NCBI RefSeq assembly: GCF_001641085.1
Contig: NZ_LXIE01000051.1
Coordinates: 1-41,773, forward strand
From: Aequorivita soesokkakensis
Lineage (GTDB): Bacteria; Bacteroidota; Bacteroidia; Flavobacteriales; Flavobacteriaceae
Length of the DNA stretch: 41,773 nucleotides
Direction: 5' to 3'
Shown here: in pieces, positions 17,146 to 26,449 of the stretch
Layout: every line of letters starts with the position of its first letter
How positions within the stretch are numbered: the stretch's first letter is position 1
Made by a program: the position numbers and the translations under genes
Notes under the pieces: model-generated
The model's input: the letters and a program-made list of their open reading frames with translations, nothing else
Databases searched by the model: none
Told to the model about the DNA's origin: nothing

Positions 17146-18144
17146 ATGTCAATACCGAAATATAATTTTATTTTTTTATTACATGTCTCTAGATCTGGAA
17201 GCACTTATTTATCTCGCCTATTAGCAGAAAATTGTGGTAATCTGGCTGTTATTTCTGAAACCAATTATTTCAGGATATTAATTGCCCATCAAAAAATTTA
17301 CAAGGAATATCAGCCTAATAAACTGGCAAATCTCATACTTGAAGACCCAAAATTTAAAGCCTTTAAATTTTCATACGCAGAAGTATTGAAACAACTTCAA
17401 AGGTGTGATAATCATAAACAGGCTATTTTTTCTGTAACAAAAATGATTTTGGAAAAATTGCAAATTGAAAATATAAATAATGTACTTATAAAAGATGGCG
17501 GTCTTGTGGATTTTATGCCCGAAATAGCATCGCAATTTGAAGAATTTAAAATTATTCATATAAAAAGGGATCCAAGGGCTTGTATTAATTCCATACTACA
17601 TACACCAAAGGCATTTTATAAAGGCAGATCCAGCATGGGATGGGATGATATTGAGTTTTGTGTCAATCAATATCAAAAGTATATGGGTAAAATGGAGCGG
17701 ATAAGTTTGTCAATCGGAAGTATTTTGACAATAGCCTATGAAGATTTGGTTAAGGACAAAAATCAAGTTGTTCAAAATGTAATAACATATTTAAAATTAC
17801 AGCCTTCTACAGAAGATAAAACTAGAACAGATAATTATTTGCGCAAACAGGAATTTAGAATACATAGAAATATATATAGATCTTCCCAAATAGAAAGAAC
17901 AGATGCCTGGCAAAAGGAACTTAAGAAATGGGAAATTATATATATTGAATCAAGGCTAAAATCTTTGATACCAAATCCTTCTATACTTCATAAAAAATCA
18001 AATTTATTGGTTTCTATGTTTTTAGCAAAAAAAAATCATTTAATGGGAATGATTAACCTAAATATCTATAGAATAAGAAGATACTTACTAAAAGGAAATC
18101 TGAATATGTTTTTTTTAAAGGTTAGATTAAAGGCAAATAGGTAA
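17146..18144 (+). CDS. Sulfotransferase (PAPS-dependent), type A
   Basis: A 332-aa cytosolic sulfotransferase-fold protein. The 5'-phosphosulfate loop is SRSGSTYLSRL (15-25), and the 3'-phosphate site is IKRDPRACINS (139-149), with the arginine and serine that hold PAPS. The rest is poorly recognisable, as usual for acceptor-binding parts. By family it transfers sulfate from PAPS to a hydroxyl or amine, and the context (glycosyltransferases, Wzx) points to a glycan acceptor. Its sequence differs from the other two sulfotransferases here (RSGST rather than K-GTT loop). It opens the AT-rich part of the locus. Confidence 0.85.
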   Translation: MSIPKYNFIFLLHVSRSGSTYLSRLLAENCGNLAVISETNYFRILIAHQKIYKEYQPNKLANLILEDPKFKAFKFSYAEVLKQLQRCDNHKQAIFSVTKMILEKLQIENINNVLIKDGGLVDFMPEIASQFEEFKIIHIKRDPRACINSILHTPKAFYKGRSSMGWDDIEFCVNQYQKYMGKMERISLSIGSILTIAYEDLVKDKNQVVQNVITYLKLQPSTEDKTRTDNYLRKQEFRIHRNIYRSSQIERTDAWQKELKKWEIIYIESRLKSLIPNPSILHKKSNLLVSMFLAKKNHLMGMINLNIYRIRRYLLKGNLNMFFLKVRLKANR

Positions 18145-18163
18145 TTTATAATTTTATTTAATA

Positions 18164-18730
18164 ATGATTTTATTCGAAAAAGGAAAATACAAATTATCGC
18201 GGATGCTTTTGAATTTTAAAAGTATTAGTGACCATACAGGTATCTATATTGGCAAAGGTTCAAAAATTGCAAATAATACTTTTATCAATGACGGTACCCG
18301 GATAAACGGAAAAATAGTTATTAAGGGAAAGGGGTATACCAAAATTGGAAAATATTGTGCTATTGGCGATGGTATTAAAATAATTTCATCTAATCACGAT
18401 TCTGGAGTAGTAAACTTGCAATATGCTCTGCAAAAAAAAATACTTAAAAATACCGCGATTTCATCAAAAAGAGATGTTACTATCGGCCATAACGTTTGGA
18501 TTGGAGATAACGTGATTATTCTAGCTGGAGTCAGTATAGGAAATGGGGCTATTATAGCCGCTGGATCTGTTGTCACAAAAAATATTCCCGAATATTCAGT
18601 GTTTGGTGGCGTACCTGCAAAATTTATAAAAACTCGATTTGATAATGAAAAAATTGATGAGATAGAAACATCAAAATGGTGGGATTGGTCACTTGATAAA
18701 ATGCAAGAAAATCGATCTTTTTTTGAATAA
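18164..18730 (+). CDS. Left-handed beta-helix (hexapeptide) acyltransferase
   Basis: A 188-aa member of the hexapeptide-repeat acetyltransferases (maltose acetyltransferase/WcaF type). Repeats run from about residue 22 to 150, including VTIGHNVWIGDNVIILAG, VSIGNGAIIAAGSVV and the ending VFGGVPAKFIKTRF. SSNH (75-78) supplies the usual catalytic histidine region. It probably O-acetylates a sugar of the repeat unit. It could instead modify an amino sugar, but it does not look like PglD. It lies 19 bases after the sulfotransferase and directly abuts the flippase gene. Confidence 0.85.
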   Translation: MILFEKGKYKLSRMLLNFKSISDHTGIYIGKGSKIANNTFINDGTRINGKIVIKGKGYTKIGKYCAIGDGIKIISSNHDSGVVNLQYALQKKILKNTAISSKRDVTIGHNVWIGDNVIILAGVSIGNGAIIAAGSVVTKNIPEYSVFGGVPAKFIKTRFDNEKIDEIETSKWWDWSLDKMQENRSFFE

Positions 18731-20053
18731 TTGCAATTAAAACAGATAAGATTGAGATTTAAAAATATTATAAATAGCCAAAACATAAAAGTTTCTGCTG
18801 TAGGCAATTTGATGATCAAATTTCTATCCGCATTCTTTACCCTGCTTACGGGAATACTTATGGCAAGTGCTATGAATATTGAAGGTTATGGTTATTATGT
18901 TTTGGCATTCACCACAGTAACTTTATTGTCAATCCCATTAACTATGGGGTTGCCAAATTTAATAATTAGATATTTTTCTATTTATGACTCTAATGATCAA
19001 AAACAGGAGATGAAAGGAATGGTCATAAGAGCAAACCAAATAATTTTTTTTATTTTTTTAATAATTTTAATACTTGGATATATAACATATTTAGTATGGT
19101 GGAAATCTTATAATATTGAATTTGTAAATGCTTTATGGTTTGGATTTATTCTTTTACTTTTTATGGGTCTTAGTGCCATCAGGGCAGCTATGCTAACGGG
19201 TTTAAAATATGTTGTTTTGGGACAAATACCAGATACAATTTTAAAAAATACGCTTCTATGCTTAGGTGTTTTTCTGTATTATATAAGTAATAATGAGCTA
19301 AGCCCAGCAAAAGCAATGATTATACATGCAATTGCAGCAGGAATTTCCTTTGTAATTGGGCATTATTTTCTACATTTAAAATTACTCGGTAAAATTAAAG
19401 GCATAAAGCCTATTTACCATAACAAAAAATGGTTTAGGGAAGCTATCCCTTTTTCACTTAATAGTGGAGTACAAGTCATAAGATCAAAATCTGTTAATTA
19501 TGTTTTGGCCATTTTTGGCAGTGTGGAAGGAGTCGCAATATATGATATTGCTCTTCGCGGCGCAGGATTGGTTTCGTTCACATTAACGGCTATTAATACG
19601 GCCATTGCTCCATATATTTCAAGTGCTTTTGAAAAACAGGATTTGAAAAACCTGCAAAATATAATAACCAAGACTAGTAGAATAATTTTTGTAAGTGCCA
19701 TACCCGTAACTCTAATATTTATTTTGGGCGGAAAATCATTGATTGCCTTGATGTTTGGAAGTTCATTTAAAGATGCATATATACCATTAATTATAATGTG
19801 TGTTGGGCAACTTGTTAGCTCCATTATGGGCTCTGTTGGATTGGTATTATCAATGAGTGGAAATCAAAAATTCTTTACACGCAATAATTTATATATCACA
19901 TTAACGAACATTATTCTTAGTATACCTTTTATAATCTATTTTGATGTAATTGGCGCCGCGTTGATAACAGCTATCTTATTAATTATTCAAAACATAACAT
20001 TGTTTATATATCTCAGAAATAAATTAAAAATAAACACAACAATCTTTAGATAG
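18731..20053 (+). CDS. wzx: Polysaccharide flippase, Wzx family
   Basis: A 440-aa inner-membrane protein with 12 or more hydrophobic helices of the MATE/MOP superfamily type, for example the pairs near residues 30-80 and 335-435. By family it flips undecaprenyl-diphosphate-linked repeat units to the periplasm. The start is a TTG directly after the stop of the acetyltransferase gene, giving the N-terminus LKQIRLRFKNII common in flavobacterial Wzx. A later ATG (residue 28) would cut into the first helix. It is flanked by sulfotransferase genes, so the unit may be sulfated before flipping. Confidence 0.88.
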   Translation: MQLKQIRLRFKNIINSQNIKVSAVGNLMIKFLSAFFTLLTGILMASAMNIEGYGYYVLAFTTVTLLSIPLTMGLPNLIIRYFSIYDSNDQKQEMKGMVIRANQIIFFIFLIILILGYITYLVWWKSYNIEFVNALWFGFILLLFMGLSAIRAAMLTGLKYVVLGQIPDTILKNTLLCLGVFLYYISNNELSPAKAMIIHAIAAGISFVIGHYFLHLKLLGKIKGIKPIYHNKKWFREAIPFSLNSGVQVIRSKSVNYVLAIFGSVEGVAIYDIALRGAGLVSFTLTAINTAIAPYISSAFEKQDLKNLQNIITKTSRIIFVSAIPVTLIFILGGKSLIALMFGSSFKDAYIPLIIMCVGQLVSSIMGSVGLVLSMSGNQKFFTRNNLYITLTNIILSIPFIIYFDVIGAALITAILLIIQNITLFIYLRNKLKINTTIFR

Positions 20054-20061
20054 ATAAAAAT

Positions 20062-20943
20062 ATGAAAACCCCAAATCTATTCATATTGGGAGCCCCCAAA
20101 TGTGGCACTACATCTATGGCAGAATGGTTGGCAGACCATCCCAAAGTTTTTATGTCAAAACTTAAGGAGCCACATTATTTTAACAAAGACCACAAACATA
20201 ACTCCGTGGTGAATTATGACCACTACCTTTCTCTTTTTAATAGCGCTACAGATATACAAACTATTGTGGGTGAAGCATCGGTTTGGTATTTATATTCTGA
20301 AGTGGCAGTTAAGAATATTATTAAAAATTTGGGCAATAACTTAAAGTTTATAGTCATGCTACGTAATCCTGTTCAAATGGCATATTCACTGCATGAACAA
20401 CAGGTGTTTAATTTAAACGAGCCAGAAACTGATTTTAAAAAAGCTTGGAATTTACAAGAGGAGAGAAGGAGAAATAAAAAATTGGCAACTACAACTCGGG
20501 ATGCAAAACTTTTACTATATGGGGAAACTTGTAAGTTGGGAAATCAAGTTGAACGACTTTTGAATATAGTTGAGAGTAAAAAAATTAAATTCATATTATT
20601 GGACGATTTAAAAGAAGATGCGCTGAAAATATATAAAGAGACACTTGACTTTCTTGATGTTGAATATGATGGTAGAACAAATTTTGTAGCTGTAAATGCT
20701 GGAAAGGTCAGAAAATCAAAATCATTGGCATTTATGGTGAAAGCTTTGGGTTTATTGAAGCAAAAATTAAAAATAACAAAAGGATTTGGAATTTTAAACA
20801 AAACAAATCAGACTAATATTAAAGATTTTAAAAGAAAACCACTGAACCCAGAGTTTAGGAGCGAACTTGTTAATTTTTTTGATGATGATATAAAAAAGTT
20901 GGAAAATCTAATAAAAAGAGATTTATCCAATTGGCGAAAGTAA
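20062..20943 (+). CDS. Sulfotransferase (PAPS-dependent), type B copy 1
   Basis: A 293-aa sulfotransferase of the Sulfotransfer_1/heparan sulfotransferase-like group. The PAPS loop is LGAPKCGTTSMAEWL (9-23), then LKEPHYF (34-40), and the 3'-phosphate site is MLRNPVQMAYSLH (99-111). It resembles the third sulfotransferase (22,084) across the first 110 residues, suggesting an old duplication followed by change of acceptor specificity. It lies between wzx and a GT4 gene, with gaps of only a few bases. Confidence 0.9.
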   Translation: MKTPNLFILGAPKCGTTSMAEWLADHPKVFMSKLKEPHYFNKDHKHNSVVNYDHYLSLFNSATDIQTIVGEASVWYLYSEVAVKNIIKNLGNNLKFIVMLRNPVQMAYSLHEQQVFNLNEPETDFKKAWNLQEERRRNKKLATTTRDAKLLLYGETCKLGNQVERLLNIVESKKIKFILLDDLKEDALKIYKETLDFLDVEYDGRTNFVAVNAGKVRKSKSLAFMVKALGLLKQKLKITKGFGILNKTNQTNIKDFKRKPLNPEFRSELVNFFDDDIKKLENLIKRDLSNWRK

Positions 20944-20945
20944 TT

Positions 20946-22094
20946 ATGACGGAAAATAAAAAATTACTATTAACGATAATCCCAAGCCTTCACGGAGGTG
21001 GCGCTGAAAAATTTACGGCAGATATAAGTCATGGCCTGTCCCAAAAATTTGATCATCATCTAATTACATATAATAAAAAGGAAAACTACTCTTATAAGGG
21101 CCAATTAACACATTTATACACACCCGAATCAGAAAATATTTTAAAAAAAATAATTAGGCAATTTCAAATACAAAAAGCTATACGTTCATTTAAAAGGAAA
21201 TTAAATCCACAAGCAAGTGTTAGCCATATGCTCATGGCTAACCTGCACAATATTCTTTCCAAGGGGAATGATTATACCATTTGCGTACTTCATGGTGAAT
21301 GGAGTGTAACGAGTGGAAATAAAACTTTAGATTTTTTTGTTGGCAAAATTTATAAAAAAGCAGATCTAATTGTTTCGGTATCACACCACATAAAAAAAAT
21401 GTTTGATAAAAAATATGGATTTAATCTTCCACATTTTGTAATCCATAACGCAATTGACGTAGCTGCTGTAAAATTGGCCGCGCAGGAAAAAGCGCCATTT
21501 AATTTGCCAGAAAAATATATTGTTTACGTAGCTGGTTTTCGGCCAGTGAAAAATCATTTGCTGCTGTTAAAGCAATTGGAAAACTACCTTAAAAATAATG
21601 ATGTTCATTTAGTATTAGTGGGGGATGGGGAATTACGTCCCGAGATTGAAACAACAATAGAAAGCTTATATTTAAAGAATAAAGTTCACTTATTGGGAAA
21701 CATAACAAACCCGCACCCCGTTGTTAAAAGGGCATTACTATCCTTACTTGTTTCTTCCTCAGAATCCTTTAGTTTAGTTTTGGTGGAAGCAATGGCATTG
21801 GGTGTTCCTGTTATAGCAACTGATTGTGGTGGGCCAAGGGAAATTTTAATGGAAAATAAGATGAATGAAGCAAGCTTACCACTTAAAACATCTTACGGCA
21901 CATTAATAGAAACTCCGGAAAAATGGTCTGAAAATTCATTAATAGCTGAAATTTCTGAGATAGTCTCCAACGAAGCGTTACGAAGTGAATTCTCAAAAAA
22001 TGGAATTGAAAGGGCTAGCCATTTTGATATTTCTAAAGCAGTGGAATTGTATGTTGAATTAATTGAAACCCATCAGTTGAGTAATGGAGAATAG
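20946..22094 (+). CDS. Glycosyltransferase family 4 (first of three)
   Basis: A 382-aa retaining GT-B glycosyltransferase. The N-terminal half begins LLLTIIPSLHGGGAEKF. The C-terminal nucleotide-sugar domain shows VAGFRPVKNH and ESFSLVLVEAMALG, the EX7E motif. The ATG at 20,946 is taken as start; an in-frame TTG 15 bases earlier would overlap the previous gene. The sugar and acceptor cannot be assigned. Its last 11 bases overlap the next sulfotransferase gene, indicating coupled translation. Confidence 0.88.
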   Translation: MTENKKLLLTIIPSLHGGGAEKFTADISHGLSQKFDHHLITYNKKENYSYKGQLTHLYTPESENILKKIIRQFQIQKAIRSFKRKLNPQASVSHMLMANLHNILSKGNDYTICVLHGEWSVTSGNKTLDFFVGKIYKKADLIVSVSHHIKKMFDKKYGFNLPHFVIHNAIDVAAVKLAAQEKAPFNLPEKYIVYVAGFRPVKNHLLLLKQLENYLKNNDVHLVLVGDGELRPEIETTIESLYLKNKVHLLGNITNPHPVVKRALLSLLVSSSESFSLVLVEAMALGVPVIATDCGGPREILMENKMNEASLPLKTSYGTLIETPEKWSENSLIAEISEIVSNEALRSEFSKNGIERASHFDISKAVELYVELIETHQLSNGE

Positions 22095-22977
22095 AAAGGC
22101 AAATCTTTTTGTTGTAGGAGCTATGAAGGCTGGAACCACATCGTTTATCGAAATGCTTGCCCAGCATCCCGAAATTTATGTGAGCCCCATTAAGGAGCCA
22201 CATTATTTTGTTGAAAAACTTCCCCAAAAAATATATGAACCATCCCGCTTTTTCGATTTGGAAGCCTATTTCGAAAAAGATTTTCCACAACCATTACATA
22301 TCACTAACGTTTCAAAAGAAACCCACTATGAAAAGTTATTTTCCTTATCGAACGATAATCATAAATATTTAGCGGAAGCAAGCACAGGTTATCTTAACAA
22401 CAGTGGAACTGCAAAAAAAATATTCGATTATAATCCCGAAGCCAAAATAATTATATTGTTGAGAGACCCCTTGAAAAGGGCTTTTTCACACTATAAAATG
22501 GATTTTGGACTGGGGAGAACTTCCAAAAGTTTTCAAACAGAAATTAGCAATAATTTAAATGAGTATAAAAATGGTAATTTAGATAATTGGAGCTATTTGG
22601 CGATGAGTTTGTATGCCAATGACATTAAAGAGTATGTTGATGCATTTTGCAAAAATGTTTTGATTTTGAATTTTGAAAATCTAGAAAATAATTTGGAAAA
22701 CCTTTTTGGATTTCTTGAATTGGGAAAAATAGAAGTTGAAAGAGCACATACTAATCCATCATCAGATATCAGATTCCAAAAAGTTTTGTATGTTTTTAAA
22801 CAGATTGGGGTAAAGGATTATTTTTCTTATTTAGTTCCTAAAAAATTGAGACATAAAATTTTCAATATTCTTAAAAAGAAAAAATCGCAATCCATGGATT
22901 TGGAACTAGAAACGAAAAAATCTTTGGAAGCTATTTTTTTGGAAGATTCCAAAAACTATAAAAATCTAATTAAATGA
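22084..22977 (+). CDS. Sulfotransferase (PAPS-dependent), type B copy 2
   Basis: A 297-aa sulfotransferase. The PAPS loop is VGAMKAGTTSFIEML (11-25), then IKEPHYF, and the 3'-phosphate site is LLRDPLKRAFSHYK with R127 and D128. It is related to the protein at 20,062. The C-terminal part has many lysines and may face the membrane-bound lipid-linked glycan. It overlaps the glycosyltransferase before it (11 bases) and the membrane protein after it (ATGA, 4 bases), so it belongs to a tightly coupled operon. Confidence 0.9.
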   Translation: MENRKANLFVVGAMKAGTTSFIEMLAQHPEIYVSPIKEPHYFVEKLPQKIYEPSRFFDLEAYFEKDFPQPLHITNVSKETHYEKLFSLSNDNHKYLAEASTGYLNNSGTAKKIFDYNPEAKIIILLRDPLKRAFSHYKMDFGLGRTSKSFQTEISNNLNEYKNGNLDNWSYLAMSLYANDIKEYVDAFCKNVLILNFENLENNLENLFGFLELGKIEVERAHTNPSSDIRFQKVLYVFKQIGVKDYFSYLVPKKLRHKIFNILKKKKSQSMDLELETKKSLEAIFLEDSKNYKNLIK

Positions 22978-24161
22978 TTATTCTGGATATTGTTTTTTGT
23001 GTTATTGCCCTAATGGTTGGCTATAAGTTTAAAGACTTTTACGGCATCTTTAATCAATATGATAAAAAAGTGCTGAATCAACTTTTTGCTTATCATTTGG
23101 TTATTACAATTACATTTTTCTATTATTTATCAGAAGAAGGTGGTGATGCTTTAGGATTTTGGTTTGTAAACTACAGCAAAAATTATACGTTGGATTACAT
23201 TCTTGAAATCATGAGCTTTCGGCAAGCTTCTGGTTTTATAATGTTGTTAAATTATTTTCCTGCAAAAGTTTTAGGTCTTTCATTTTTTACCGGTACGCTT
23301 TTATACGCTGTTCTTGGGTATATTGGGTTTATTTATTTTTATTTAATCATTAAAGAAAATATACCTTCCTATCTTGATTTACGTAAATGCAAAATATTTG
23401 CAATACCAATATTTCCAATTCTTTTATTTCTCCCCAATTTACATTTTTGGTCTTCGGGAATCGGGAAGGACACCATTCTCTTTTTCTGTATTGCCTTGTT
23501 TATCTATTCTATTTCAAACATAAAAAAAAGATTTTTTGGGATATTAATAGCATTGGTTTTTTCTCTTATAATTCGCCCACATATCACCTTGTTTTTATTG
23601 GTTTCTTTTGGAATAGCATTAACGTTTAGTAGTAAGATAAAATCATATCAGAAAATCATACTCTTTTTAATTTTTTCAATTGGGTTTATATCCGTTGTAG
23701 GTTATGTGTTACAGTTTTTAAAATTGGAAAGTTTTGATGCAGATAGCATACAGAGTTATTCCACAAAAAAGATAAGTGTATTGGGTAAAGCGCGAACAGA
23801 ATCTTCAATAGATGTTAGTAGTTATCCCTTGCCATTAAAAGTATTTACATTTTTATATAGACCCTTATTTTTTGATGCCCCGGGAATTTTGGGTATTTTA
23901 TCTTCCTTTGAAAATTTAGCATTATTGCTTTTTTCATTTAAAGTATTAATAAGTAAACCTTTCGCCGCTTTTCGGAATTCAAGATTTCAACTTATGGGAT
24001 TGCCCATATTCTTTTTTATAGGCTCATTGGCCTTTTCATTAATATTGGGAAACCTGGGAATTATGCTACGTCAAAAAACGCCCTTTATAATGGCTTTGAT
24101 AATATTTGGATATTGGGTAATTCTTCGGAATGAAATGAAGAAGAGAAATGTTATTTTATGA
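22974..24161 (+). CDS. Multi-spanning membrane protein, candidate repeat-unit polymerase (Wzy)
   Basis: A 395-aa protein with about ten hydrophobic segments, no signal peptide and no clear Pfam-type motif known to me. A mid-protein stretch LPNLHFWSSGIGKDTILFF, a large loop near residues 240-300 and the arginine-histidine pair IIRPHITLF fit the loose pattern of Wzy-type polymerases. The locus has Wzx, Wza and Wzc but no other Wzy candidate. The assignment is therefore by topology and context. It overlaps both neighbours by ATGA. Confidence 0.6.
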   Translation: MIILDIVFCVIALMVGYKFKDFYGIFNQYDKKVLNQLFAYHLVITITFFYYLSEEGGDALGFWFVNYSKNYTLDYILEIMSFRQASGFIMLLNYFPAKVLGLSFFTGTLLYAVLGYIGFIYFYLIIKENIPSYLDLRKCKIFAIPIFPILLFLPNLHFWSSGIGKDTILFFCIALFIYSISNIKKRFFGILIALVFSLIIRPHITLFLLVSFGIALTFSSKIKSYQKIILFLIFSIGFISVVGYVLQFLKLESFDADSIQSYSTKKISVLGKARTESSIDVSSYPLPLKVFTFLYRPLFFDAPGILGILSSFENLALLLFSFKVLISKPFAAFRNSRFQLMGLPIFFFIGSLAFSLILGNLGIMLRQKTPFIMALIIFGYWVILRNEMKKRNVIL

Positions 24162-25240
24162 AAGTACTCCAAATAATAAACTCGTTGAATACTGGAGGCG
24201 CTGAAAAAATTCTTTGCGACACAATACCTCTCTACCGAAAAAAAGGAATAGAAATGGATCTTCTACTTTTGAACGGAACCAAATATCCACTTCTCGAAGA
24301 ACTTGAAATTAAAAGCGATTGTAAGATATTTTCATTGGGGGAAGGTAGCCCATACAATCCTTTTTTAATTTTTAAAATAATTCCCTTTTTAAAAAAATAT
24401 GATGTAGTCCATGTGCATCTTTTTCCAGCATTATATTGGGTTGCATTTGCAAAGCTACTTTCAAATTCGAAAACAAAAATTGTTTTTACGGAACATAACA
24501 CCACCAATAATAGGCGCAGCAATACATTTTTAAAATTTTCCGATAAAATCGTCTATCGGCAATACGATACTTTAATTACAATTTCTGAAATCGTAGATTC
24601 GAATCTAAAAAATTATTTACCCACTAAAAATTTTTCATTTAAACTTATAAAAAACGGTGTAGATCTATTGAAAATATTTAACGCAAAAGCATTGACCAAA
24701 AGTTCATTTGAACAAAATGAAGACAAGAAAATATTGCTTCAAGTATCAAGTTTTACGGCACAAAAGGATCAAAAAACCCTGATACGTTCATTAGTTTATT
24801 TACCCGAAAATACAGAACTATGGTTAGTGGGTGACGGCCCTTTAAAAAAAGATTGTGAAAAAGAAGTGGATTCATTATTATTAAAAAACCGAGTTAAATT
24901 CCTCGGCATTCGGATGGATGTTCCTGCCTTGTTAAAAACTGCTGATGTTGTTGTTCTTTCCTCAAAACACGAGGGGTTATCATTAGCTAGCATTGAAGGC
25001 ATGGCATCTGGTAAGCCTTTTATAGCTTCAGACGTTCCCGGGCTTACAGATGTAGTTAAAGGAGCGGGTATTCTTTTCTCCCAAGGCAATGAAAGAATGT
25101 TAGCCGAAAAGATTTTAGAATTGCTCAATAACCCATCACTTTATAGCAGTATTTCTGAGGCTTGTGTAGAGCGCTCCAAAGAATTTAATATAGAAATTAT
25201 GGTCAATAAGCATATTGATTTATACAAATCCATACTCTAA
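24158..25240 (+). CDS. Glycosyltransferase family 4 (second of three)
   Basis: A 360-aa GT-B enzyme. The N-terminus is QIINSLNTGGAEKI. VHVHLFPALYW and FTEHNTTNNRR belong to the acceptor-side domain. WLVGDGPLKKD and KHEGLSLASIEGMASG (EX7E) belong to the donor-side domain. Specificity is unknown. It overlaps the candidate polymerase gene by four bases and ends three bases before the next glycosyltransferase gene. Confidence 0.9.
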   Translation: MKVLQIINSLNTGGAEKILCDTIPLYRKKGIEMDLLLLNGTKYPLLEELEIKSDCKIFSLGEGSPYNPFLIFKIIPFLKKYDVVHVHLFPALYWVAFAKLLSNSKTKIVFTEHNTTNNRRSNTFLKFSDKIVYRQYDTLITISEIVDSNLKNYLPTKNFSFKLIKNGVDLLKIFNAKALTKSSFEQNEDKKILLQVSSFTAQKDQKTLIRSLVYLPENTELWLVGDGPLKKDCEKEVDSLLLKNRVKFLGIRMDVPALLKTADVVVLSSKHEGLSLASIEGMASGKPFIASDVPGLTDVVKGAGILFSQGNERMLAEKILELLNNPSLYSSISEACVERSKEFNIEIMVNKHIDLYKSIL

Positions 25241-25243
25241 AAA

Positions 25244-26392
25244 ATGCAAAAACCTAAACTTATCCGTATCACTACAGTACCGATGTCCCTTGAAAAATTA
25301 CTTGAAGGACAGTTGGGCTTTATGGCTTCAAATTATGAAGTTGTTGCAATTTCTGCCGATAAGGAAAGGTTGGAAAAGTTTGGAAAAGAAGAAGGTATTC
25401 GGATTTTTCATTTAGAGCTTACCCGAAAAATCACTCCTTTAAAAGACTTTGCTGCCGTTTTTAAATTATACCAATTTCTTAGGAAGGAAAAGCCTTCCAT
25501 TGTGCATACCCATACACCAAAAGCTGGGATTGTTGGGATGATGGCAGCTAGGCTAGCTAATGTGCCCAATAGATTGCATACCGTTGCGGGACTTCCGCTT
25601 ATGGAAGCGTCAGGTTTAAAAAGGAAAATTCTCAATTTTGTGGAAAAGCTTACATATCGTTTTGCAACAAAGGTTTATCCAAATTCAAAAGGATTGTATG
25701 ATTTTATAATTTCAGAGAAATTTACATCCCAAAAAAAGTTATCTATAATAGGGCAGGGAAGTAGTAACGGTATTGACACTGCAGATTTTGATCCTTCGCT
25801 TTTCACTGAAGAAATTAGAACATCATTTAGAAAAAAACTTGGTATTCCTCAAAATCAATTCGTATTTATATTTGTGGGTCGATTGGTAAAAGATAAGGGG
25901 ATAAATGAATTGGTTGCCGCTTTTTTGAATCTTGCAAATTCCAACCCGAACATCTCCCTTTTATTAGTAGGGCCTTTTGAGAGTAATCTTGACCCACTTT
26001 TACCTGAAACCCTCTCCCAAATTGAAAATCACCAAGGAATCTATTCCGTAGGTTATCAAAATGATGTGCGTTCCTATTTTTCTATTTCTGATGCCTTGGT
26101 ATTTCCTAGTTACCGCGAGGGTTTTCCAAACGTAGTTATGCAAGCGGGCGCAATGGGTTTGCCAGCAATAGTTACCAATATTAATGGCTGTAACGAGATT
26201 ATTGAAAACGAGATTAATGGCTTGATTATTTCTCCCAAAAATGTGAAAGAATTGGAAACTGCAATGAATTTAATTTCAACCGATACTTATTTGTACAAGA
26301 ATTTAAAAGCGGTTGCGAGGCAAAAAATAGTTTCGCGTTTTAGCAGATTGGAAATATGGCAAGCCCTTTTGAAAGAATATCAAACACTTTAA
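25244..26392 (+). CDS. Glycosyltransferase family 4 (third of three), possible second-sugar transferase
   Basis: A 382-aa GT-B enzyme with VHTHTPKAGIVGMMAARLA, NRLHTVAG, FVGRLVKDKGINELV and YREGFPNVVMQAGAMG (EX7E). This type is often found beside PglC-like transferases, where it adds the second sugar to the lipid-linked first sugar. Placing it at that step is inference from the neighbourhood. A promoter follows immediately, so it closes the AT-rich operon segment. Confidence 0.88.
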   Translation: MQKPKLIRITTVPMSLEKLLEGQLGFMASNYEVVAISADKERLEKFGKEEGIRIFHLELTRKITPLKDFAAVFKLYQFLRKEKPSIVHTHTPKAGIVGMMAARLANVPNRLHTVAGLPLMEASGLKRKILNFVEKLTYRFATKVYPNSKGLYDFIISEKFTSQKKLSIIGQGSSNGIDTADFDPSLFTEEIRTSFRKKLGIPQNQFVFIFVGRLVKDKGINELVAAFLNLANSNPNISLLLVGPFESNLDPLLPETLSQIENHQGIYSVGYQNDVRSYFSISDALVFPSYREGFPNVVMQAGAMGLPAIVTNINGCNEIIENEINGLIISPKNVKELETAMNLISTDTYLYKNLKAVARQKIVSRFSRLEIWQALLKEYQTL

Positions 26393-26397
26393 AACTA

Positions 26398-26426
26398 TTG
26401 CATCTCTTTCCTTTTACTTAATTTTG
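26398..26426 (+). promoter_or_regulatory. Consensus promoter inside the polysaccharide locus
   Basis: TTG (26,398-26,400), an 18-base spacer and TAATTTTG (26,419-26,426) match TTG-N17-23-TAnnTTTG completely. Transcription would begin near 26,432, 18 bases before the start codon of the first phosphoglycosyl transferase. It would give the sugar-synthesis block its own transcript. Confidence 0.65.
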
Positions 26427-26449
26427 CACGCTCAAGCATATCCCCAAAA

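Noticed and set aside
17146-18144. Reading the first sulfotransferase as a plain P-loop NTPase.
   Set aside because: The loop lacks the Walker A GxxxxGK[ST] form, and the RDPRAxxxS 3'-phosphate motif fits sulfotransferases.
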